DNA of 9,149 nucleotides from CAZWUZ01 sp964637655 [NCBI: uncultured bacterium] (GTDB lineage Bacteria > DAOPZR01), in the NCBI GenBank assembly GCA_964637655.1, contig CAZWUZ010000156.1:1-9149 (forward strand), given 5' to 3'. The notes beneath the pieces were generated by a model, which saw only the letters and a list, made by a program, of their open reading frames with translations, made no database searches and was not told where the DNA came from. Of the stretch, positions 1 through 9,149 are shown piece by piece. How positions within the stretch are numbered: position 1 is the first letter of the stretch; every line of letters starts with the position of its first letter. The position numbers and the translations under genes were made by a program.

Positions 1-517
1 CGATGCCTGGCGGCGGAGCACGGCCGCTGGTTTCACCACGGCGGAAGTGGTGATGCCGGGCTTCAAATACAACCTTACCGATATCGCTGCTGCCATGGGC
101 ATCCATCAACTGGCCCGTCTCGACGAGAACCTGCGGCACCGGACGATGCTGGCGGAACGCTATTTCCGGGCGCTGGATGGTATGCCGGTACTCGCGGTGC
201 TGTCACCGACAGATTGCGGTACGCCGGCGCATCACTTGCTGGTGATCCGCCTGCGGCTCGACCGGTTGCGCGCCGACCGCAACCGGGTGGCAGCGGCCAT
301 ACAGGCCGAAGGCATCGGCGTGGGCGTGCATTTCGTCGCTCTGCCGCGCCACCGCTATTTCCGCGAACGACTCGGGTACCGGCCCGAGGACTACCCGGTG
401 GCCGACCGCGCGTCAGACGAAGTGCTGTCGTTGCCGCTGACCGCGGGAATGAACGAAACCGATGTTGACGATACCGTCGCGGCGCTCCGCAAGGTGCTCG
501 ATGCCTACCGCGCCTGA
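1..517 (+). CDS. DegT/DnrJ/EryC1/StrS sugar aminotransferase, C-terminal part (5' truncated)
   Basis: This is the last 171 codons of a PLP-dependent nucleotide-sugar aminotransferase; the reading frame is open from base 2 to the TGA at 515-517. The family transfers an amino group, usually from glutamate, to a keto-deoxy nucleotide sugar in the cytoplasm. Visible family signatures are PGFKYNLTDIAAA just after the window edge, the HQLARLDE helix, a GIGVGVHF strand followed by LPRHRYF (the usual GI..xVHY..lH..p.y region), and the C-terminal LSLPL then MNETDVDDTVAALRKVL. The PLP-binding lysine lies upstream of the window, so activity cannot be judged. The next gene starts 9 bases downstream, so the two are probably co-transcribed. 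Family assignment is firm; the sugar substrate is unknown. The first ~15 residues read a little unlike the family and could hide a sequencing error. Confidence 0.93.
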   Translation, partial: DAWRRSTAAGFTTAEVVMPGFKYNLTDIAAAMGIHQLARLDENLRHRTMLAERYFRALDGMPVLAVLSPTDCGTPAHHLLVIRLRLDRLRADRNRVAAAIQAEGIGVGVHFVALPRHRYFRERLGYRPEDYPVADRASDEVLSLPLTAGMNETDVDDTVAALRKVLDAYRA

Positions 518-526
518 GCATGTGTT

Positions 527-1795
527 ATGGCCCGCCGCCTGATTCTCGGGCTCGACGGTATGCCCGGCGGGCTCTTCCGCATCCTGACTGACGACGGCAC
601 CATGCCGGCACTGGCGCGGCTCCGGCAGCAGGGCGTTCTGCGCGACCTGCAGTCGTCGCTGCCGTCGGTGTCGTCGGTCGCCTGGAGTTCGATCATCACC
701 GGGACCGGGCCGGGCACGCACGGCATCTACGGGTTCAGCGATTTTGCCCCGGATTCGTACCGGGTCATCTATCCGAATTACCGCGCCCTGCGCGCGTTGC
801 CGTTCTGGGAGCAACAGCCCGTGTTGCGCTGCGCGATCATCAATGTCCCGGCCACCTACCCGGTGCGCCCGATGACGGGCGTGCATATCGCCGGGTTCGT
901 CGCGCTCGACCTCGAGCAGGCCGTCCATCCGCCGGTACTGCTGCCGGAACTGCAGGCGCTGGCGTATAAGGTTGATGCCGATGCCGGGCGCGCGGCTGAC
1001 TCGCCCGCGGCCTTCATGGCGGAAGTCCTGCGCGTGCACCGCGCGCGCCTGGCGGCAATGCGCCGCCTTTGGGCCGCGGAGGCGTGGGACGTCTTCATGC
1101 TCGTCTTTACCGGGACCGACCGCATTTTCCACTACCTCTGGCCGGCGGTGACCGATGCGGCGCATCCCTGCCACGCGTCGATCATCGACTATTTCCGCGA
1201 ACTCGATGCCGGCTGCGGCGAATTGCTGGACACCCTGACTGCGGATGACGAGGTGCTCGTCCTTTCCGACCACGGGTTCGGCCCGCTGCAGGTGGAATGC
1301 AACATCAATATCCTGTTGCGGCAGCGCGGCTACCTGCACTATAGCGAGTCGCTGCCACGGGCGCTCAACCAGCTCGCGGACGGCACGACGGCATTCGCGC
1401 TCGATCCCGGGCGCATCTACCTGCACCGGGCCGGGCGTTTCCCGCGCGGCACGGTGACGGCGACGGAGGCGGAACCGCTGCTGAGTCGCCTGCGTGACGA
1501 GCTGCTCGCCCTGCGCTGGCAGGGGCAGCCGGTCAGCGCCGCGGTCGAGCGCGGCGACAGCGCCTATCGCGGCCCGGCAGCGGCACTGGCACCCGACCTG
1601 GTGGCTGTTCCCGCGCCGGGAGCGGAGTTGCGCGCGCGGCTGGCAGGTGACGAAGCACTGACGCCGGCAGGACGTTTTGCCGGCTGCCATACAGAAAAAG
1701 CCATGCTGCTGTACCGTGGGCAGGCGACGGTGCCGGACACCGTCAGCGTTGCCACGGTATTGCAGCTGCTGCGACTGACGGAGGAAGAATCATGA
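527..1795 (+). CDS. Alkaline-phosphatase-superfamily phosphodiesterase (type I phosphodiesterase/nucleotide pyrophosphatase-like), cytoplasmic
   Basis: A 422-residue metal-dependent phosphodiesterase or phosphatase of the alkaline phosphatase superfamily. The two-metal site can be read off: Asp10 in LGLDG, a probable Ser49 nucleophile in PSVSSVAWSSIITG followed by GPGTHG, Asp198 and His202 in TGTDRIFHYLW, Asp248-His249 in LSDHGFG, and His388 in GCHTEKAMLL. The order and spacing are those of type I phosphodiesterase/nucleotide pyrophosphatase proteins. There is no signal peptide (the start MARRLILGLDG runs straight into the first metal motif) and no membrane segment. It therefore probably acts in the cytosol on a soluble phosphorylated sugar, nucleotide sugar or similar metabolite. 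Relatives occur in exopolysaccharide clusters with no settled role. No strong Shine-Dalgarno precedes this start; the N-terminal motif fixes it. The TGA overlaps the next ATG by four bases. The substrate is unknown. Confidence 0.9.
   Translation: MARRLILGLDGMPGGLFRILTDDGTMPALARLRQQGVLRDLQSSLPSVSSVAWSSIITGTGPGTHGIYGFSDFAPDSYRVIYPNYRALRALPFWEQQPVLRCAIINVPATYPVRPMTGVHIAGFVALDLEQAVHPPVLLPELQALAYKVDADAGRAADSPAAFMAEVLRVHRARLAAMRRLWAAEAWDVFMLVFTGTDRIFHYLWPAVTDAAHPCHASIIDYFRELDAGCGELLDTLTADDEVLVLSDHGFGPLQVECNINILLRQRGYLHYSESLPRALNQLADGTTAFALDPGRIYLHRAGRFPRGTVTATEAEPLLSRLRDELLALRWQGQPVSAAVERGDSAYRGPAAALAPDLVAVPAPGAELRARLAGDEALTPAGRFAGCHTEKAMLLYRGQATVPDTVSVATVLQLLRLTEEES
1780..1787 (+). promoter_or_regulatory. 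Ribosome binding site for the SQD1-like gene
   Basis: GGAGGAAG lies seven bases (counted from GGAGG) before the ATG at 1792, inside the end of the phosphodiesterase gene. It is the best Shine-Dalgarno match in the window. It supports starting the SQD1-like protein at 1792, so that the cysteine-rich N-terminal extension is translated, rather than at the internal ATG at 2044, which has no comparable site. Confidence 0.8.
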
Positions 1796-3278
1796 CGACT
1801 CAGCCACACAACGCCAGCTGCACCTGCTGGAACTGCCCGGCGATCGATTTCAAGGGGAATGTCGATTTCCGCGCCTGCGGACAGGAAGCGAAGAAGCGGC
1901 GCGGTGACAATGCGGCAGCCCCGGCGGAGGTGCTCGTCGAGTGCAAGCGCCGGCGTGACCTCGGCCTGTTCAACCCGGCGTCGGTCAGTTTTGCCGACTG
2001 CCCGGAATGGGAACTCACGCCTGACGGCTATCGCCTGAAGAACATGCGCGTGCTCATCCTTGGCATGGACGGCTTCCTCGGCTGGACCCTTGCGCTCTGG
2101 CTGGCCAAACGCGGCTTTATCGTCAGCGGCGCCGACTGCTATTATCGCCGCGAGTGGGTGCAGGAGAAGGGCTCGCACACGGTTGTCCCCATCGCACGCA
2201 TGACCGAGCGGCTGCATGCCGCGCGCGAGGTGCTCGGCTTCGACTTCAACTTCCGCAAGCTCGATATCCTCGACACCGCGCGCCTGCGCGAGTTTATCGC
2301 CGAGGTGCGCCCCGAGGCGGTCGTCCACTACGCCGAGTGCCCGAGCGCGCCCTACAGCATGGTCGACTACGAGCATGCCGCCTTCGTGCAGCGCAACAAC
2401 GTGCTCGGCACGCTCAACGTCCTGTTCGCGCTGCGCGACCTTGCGCCCGAGGCGTCGCTGGTCAAGCTCGGCACGCTCGGCGAGTACGGGGCGCCGCTCA
2501 CCGGCCGGCCCCTCTTCGAGGGACTCTTCCCGGCTGACGCGGTGCTGCAGTGGGGCGGCGACGAGTGGAGTTTGGGCGGCGAACTGACGCCGCGCGACCC
2601 GGTCTCGTTCTACCACGTCAGCAAGGTGCAGGACACCTTCAACGTCTACGAGGCGTGCAAGTACTGGTGGCTGCGCTCCTACGATGTTATGCAGGGGGTT
2701 ATCTATGGCGTACACACCGACGAGGTGGCTGCCGACCCGCGCCTGCGCACCCGGTTCGATATCGACGAGTGGTTCGGCACGGTCATCCACCGCTACGTGG
2801 CGCAGGCGGTAGCCGGCCTGCCGCTGACCATCTACGGGCGCGGCGGGCAGATTCGCGGGTTCATTGCCCTGCGCGACGCCATGCTGTGCATGACCCGCCT
2901 GATCTGCTGCCCGCCGGAACCCGGGCAGTACGATGTGGTCAATCAGATCACCGGGGTGTTCCAGATCCGCGAACTGGCGGAAACGGTGGCGCGGGTCGGC
3001 GCCGAATTCGGTCTGACGGTGAAGATCCAGCGCCTCGAGAATCCGCGGGTCGAAGCGGACGAACACCCGTTCTCCTGCCTGCACAGCAAACTGGCTGATC
3101 GCTTCGGTTTTGTCAGCACCGTCACCCTCGAAGAGGAAGTGCGCGAGATGTTCACCCTGCTTATGCAGCACCGCGAGCGCATCGCCGAGAAACGTCACGT
3201 CATTACGCCGGTCACCCGCTGGTCGGGGGAAAAGCGCCCGTCCGAAGTGCTCGAGGAATACACGCCGGGAGCGAAACC

Positions 3279-3282
<4 letters not shown>
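1792..3282 (+). CDS. UDP-sulfoquinovose synthase-like (SQD1/SqdB family) NAD-dependent sugar-modifying enzyme with cysteine-rich N-terminal extension
   Basis: A 496-residue extended short-chain dehydrogenase. From Met85 on it follows plant and bacterial SQD1 closely: the NAD loop GMDGFLGW (Gly91, Gly94, Gly97), then SAPYSMVD, NNVLGTLNVLFA, KLGTLGEYG (catalytic-type Thr228), SFYHVSK (Tyr274, Lys278), QGVIYGVHTDE, IYGRGGQIRGFIALRD and NPRVEADEH. SQD1 makes UDP-sulfoquinovose from UDP-glucose and sulfite; the archaeal relative Agl3 does so for a protein glycan. Compared with plant SQD1 as I recall it (QRSAPYSM), this protein has Cys183-Pro184 before Ser185, so the substrate or sulfur donor could differ. 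Residues 1-84 have no counterpart in SQD1 and hold six cysteines (10, 12, 15, 29, 51, 70). Both ends overlap neighbouring genes (ATGA). The fold and family are secure; sulfoquinovose formation is likely but unproven. A different epimerase or dehydratase reaction is the alternative. Confidence 0.88.
1819..1878 (+). other. Cysteine cluster in the N-terminal extension (CxCxxC...C)
   Basis: Codons 10-29 of the SQD1-like gene encode Cys10, Cys12, Cys15 and Cys29 (CTCWNC, then a cysteine 14 residues later); Cys51 and Cys70 follow before the dehydrogenase domain begins. The close spacing looks like a metal or iron-sulfur site, or a redox-active thiol cluster. I do not recognise it as a known domain. 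Its presence directly upstream of a thioredoxin gene is noted without assuming interaction. Confidence 0.6.
3267..3271 (+). promoter_or_regulatory. Ribosome binding site for the thioredoxin gene
   Basis: GGGAG lies seven bases before the ATG at 3279, within the last codons of the SQD1-like gene. With the four-base ATGA overlap it implies that the thioredoxin is translated as part of this operon, coupled to the SQD1-like protein. Confidence 0.65.
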
Positions 3283-7294
<4,012 letters not shown>

Positions 7295-7295
<1 letters not shown>

Positions 7296-8539
7296 TGTCG
7301 CGATCGTGGCTGATCCTGATGATGTACTGGTTCCCCAACGAGGGGGCGACCGGGTACATCGTGCGCGACATCGCGCGCGAACTGCGCCGGCGCGGGCATG
7401 CGGTGACCGTGCTCACCTCGCGTCTGCACCGCCGTCCGGGTCGCGACTGCGCCTGGCCGGCCGCGGTGGCGCAGCAACACCGTTTCACTGATGCTGACGG
7501 CATTGCCGTGCACTGTGTCCCGGTGCTGGCGCCGGCATGGCTGCTCGCGCGGAGCCCGAACCTGTACCGCGCATTGTCGTTTGCGACCTTCGCCCTGTCG
7601 GCGCTGCTGCGCCTGCTCACGGGCCCGGCTTTCGACCGCTGTCTGGTCACCAGTTCGCCGCCGTTCGCCGGTGTGCTCGCAGCCGTGCTGGCCGGCAGGT
7701 ACCGCGGGATGAAAGTATTCTACTCCATCCAGGATCTCTATCCCGATATCCTGCAGGCCGCCGGACTGGTGCGCGACCGCGGCCTGCTCGCGCTGCTGCA
7801 ACGGGTGGAAAACTTCTCGCTCGCCGGGGTGGAACGGGTACTGGCCATTACCCCGGGCATTCGCGACCTGGTTGCGCAGCGGGTGGCCAGACCGGAGAAG
7901 GTGGTGCTGGCACCCAACTTCGTCGATGCTGATGAGGTGCGTCAGGGTTCCCGGAATAACGCCCTGGCGCGCGAGCTGGGACTGGTCGACACCTTCAATC
8001 TCGTCTACTCAGGGAATATGCTTGCCTGCCACGGGTTGGAGTTCTTTGTCGCGGCGGCGGATGCGCTGCGGGCACAGGCGGATACCGGCAAGGTGCGCTG
8101 GGTATTTATCGGCTATGGCGAAGCGGCGGCGGCGCTTGCAGCGATGGTGCGGGAGCGCGGGCTTGCCGATATCGTCCGCTTCCTGCCGCTGCAACCGCGG
8201 GAGCGGGTGCATGAAATCTACGCGATGGCGGATGCGGGAATTGTCGGCTGTCCGGGAGACCTGTTCCGGCTGATGCTGCCGTCGAAGATCGCCAGCATCA
8301 TGGCGGCCGGCCGCCCCGTGCTGGCCTACTGCCAGCCGGAAAGCGAGATTGCCCGCATGCTGCGCGACAGCGGCGCCGGGCATGCGGTCAGCACCGCCGC
8401 CGAACTGTGCGCGGCCGTGGCGGCGCTTGCCGGGCGCCGGCACTGGCAGGAGTGTGCGGACCGCGCCCGGGCGTATGTCGAACAGCACCTGGCGCAGGCG
8501 CGGGTACTGCCCGCGCTGGTCGCACACCTCGAGGCATAG
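7295..8539 (+). CDS. Family 4 glycosyltransferase, WcaI/WbuB-like
   Basis: A 414-residue GT-B fold glycosyltransferase. The N-terminal acceptor-side domain begins ILMMYWFPNEGATGYIVRDI with the typical start of these enzymes, where a secretion-like FPPE/FPNE loop precedes a long helix, then RRRGHAVTVLTSR. YSIQDLYPDIL (143-153) matches the conserved S(I/V)QD..PD segment of the WcaI/WbuB group, which transfers fucose or N-acetylfucosamine. The linker region has APNFVD (from 206); the donor domain has YSGNMLACHGLEF, FIGYGEA and LPSKIASIMAAGRPVLAY (from 328). The translated frame is open further upstream, but that part belongs to the carbamoyltransferase. The ATG at 7295 reuses the last base of the preceding TGA and has no strong Shine-Dalgarno, implying coupled translation. 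With fcl nearby, transfer of a fucose-type sugar is a reasonable guess. The donor and linkage are not provable here. Confidence 0.9.
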
Positions 8540-8548
8540 CTGACGGTC

Positions 8549-9001
8549 ATGCGGGAAGCATACATACGGCTGGCAGGAGAGGCGGAAAGCGCCGCCATGC
8601 GGTTGCCGGCTGCATTGCCGGCGGCAGCAGACGCGACAGCAGCATCGCCGGCGCTTACGGACGGTGTCCGCCGGCTGCCGCTGCTTGCGACGGGGGGCGT
8701 CAATCCCGAACTGCTGTCATTCCTGACCGGGTACTTCGACAGCATCGATTACCGGCCGGGGCGTGACCTGTTCCGGGCGATTCCCTTCCACTACCACCAC
8801 GTTCCGCCCGGCCTGCGCCTGTTGCTCGTGCGCATCCTGACCTGGCTTACCCGGCCGGCGGAACTGACCCGGCCGCCGTACCTGTTTGTCCCCGCGTGCG
8901 GGTGCTCACGCACCGCCGGCGGCGCGGGCTGTCGGATGCGCTCAATACCGGGTTCACCGCGGCGGCCGGCGCCAAACTGGTCTTCCTGTGCACGGACATG
9001 A
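8549..9001 (+). CDS. Uncharacterised frame, probably interrupted after about position 8890 (possible deacetylase N-terminal part)
   Basis: This frame is open for 150 codons, but only its first ~114 look like protein coding. Residues 1-40 are alanine-rich with many A-ending codons, unlike neighbouring genes. Residues ~41-114 have normal high-GC codon use and a protein-like sequence with GYFDSIDYRPGRDLFRA, IPFHYHHVPPGLR, a hydrophobic LLLVRILTWL helix and PPYLFVPA. After about 8890 the reading becomes Arg/Ser/Pro-rich and loses sense, while the +1-frame reading from there matches a glycosyltransferase. I cannot name the first part with confidence. The layout faintly recalls the region before the catalytic domain of some exopolysaccharide-cluster polysaccharide deacetylases, which is only a guess. 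The start is nine bases after the previous stop and has no clear Shine-Dalgarno. Confidence 0.45.
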   Translation: MREAYIRLAGEAESAAMRLPAALPAAADATAASPALTDGVRRLPLLATGGVNPELLSFLTGYFDSIDYRPGRDLFRAIPFHYHHVPPGLRLLLVRILTWLTRPAELTRPPYLFVPACGCSRTAGGAGCRMRSIPGSPRRPAPNWSSCART

Positions 9002-9149
9002 CGGCACATCCCGACGAGGACATCCCCAAGCTGCTGGCCGGTCTCGACGGTGATGTCGATCTCGTCTGCGGCCGCCGGGTCAAGCGCCGCGAACTGAAAC
9101 TGCTCCTCTCGACGGTCTACAATCTGACCGGGCGCCTGCTGTTCGGGCT
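8890..9149 (+). pseudogene. Family 2 glycosyltransferase interior fragment, no start and no N-terminal half in the window
   Basis: In a frame shifted relative to the preceding one, this stretch reads VRVLTHRRRRGLSDALNTGF, then AAGAKLVFLCTDMTAHP, DEDIPKLLAGL, VDLVCGRRVKRREL and STVYNLTGRLLFG, running off the window end. That is the middle of a dolichyl-phosphate mannose synthase-like GT2 domain (strand and NRGLS-type helix, acidic metal motif region, DIPxLL helix, GxR loop). The expected upstream motifs (VIPxYNE and VDDGS) are absent in all three forward frames upstream, and there is no ATG in this frame before 8998. The place where DAD is expected reads Cys-Thr-Asp, so even the metal motif is altered. 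Either this is a decayed or deleted gene, or two sequences have been joined in assembly. It may continue beyond the window. Confidence 0.6.

Noticed and set aside
10-46. Possible pair of compensating one-base errors at the left edge: an alternative frame reads HGRWFHH, resembling the GxWYY seen before EVV.PGFKYN in relatives
   Set aside because: The in-frame reading is open and acceptable, only a few codons are involved, and the upstream part is missing, so it cannot be decided; checking raw reads and close homologues would settle it.
2044-2046. Internal ATG as the true start of the SQD1-like protein, which would remove the cysteine extension
   Set aside because: It would fit the family length, but there is no Shine-Dalgarno before it, while ATG 1792 has a strong one and the frame between is open with normal codon use.

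Overview
The window is a continuous block of surface-glycan biosynthesis genes, all on the + strand, from a high-GC bacterium. By eye about two thirds of bases are G or C, codon third positions are strongly G/C, and nearly all stops are TGA. This fits a Pseudomonadota genome (beta- or gammaproteobacterial), but nothing here fixes the genus. Packing is extremely tight: no intergenic gap exceeds about 14 bases, and five consecutive junctions are stop/start overlaps or near-overlaps. The window therefore looks like the interior of one long operon. I see no promoter, terminator, tRNA, rRNA, CRISPR array or mobile element.

Layout: (1) the 3' end of a DegT/DnrJ/EryC1/StrS sugar aminotransferase; (2) an alkaline-phosphatase-superfamily phosphodiesterase with no signal peptide; (3) a close relative of UDP-sulfoquinovose synthase (SQD1/SqdB) carrying an unusual cysteine-rich extension of about 84 residues at its N-terminus; (4) a stand-alone thioredoxin with a WCPPC active site; (5) a DUF2304 membrane domain fused to a family 2 glycosyltransferase; (6) GDP-L-fucose synthase (fcl); (7) a NodU/TobZ-type carbamoyltransferase; (8) a WcaI/WbuB-like family 4 glycosyltransferase; (9) at the right edge, a reading frame that breaks and is followed, in another frame, by the interior of a second family 2 glycosyltransferase.

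Together the genes suggest a polysaccharide or O-antigen-like glycan. It would contain an amino-deoxy sugar (1), L-fucose or a related 6-deoxyhexose (6), probably with carbamoyl decoration (7), and possibly a sulfonated sugar of the sulfoquinovose type (3), assembled by the glycosyltransferases (5, 8). The most unusual part is the SQD1-like enzyme followed, with overlap, by a thioredoxin. The cysteine cluster on the former and the redox protein encoded next to it suggest a sulfur or redox step in nucleotide-sugar synthesis. That link is inference, not something the sequence proves. The right-edge break may be a real deletion, a decayed gene or an assembly join.
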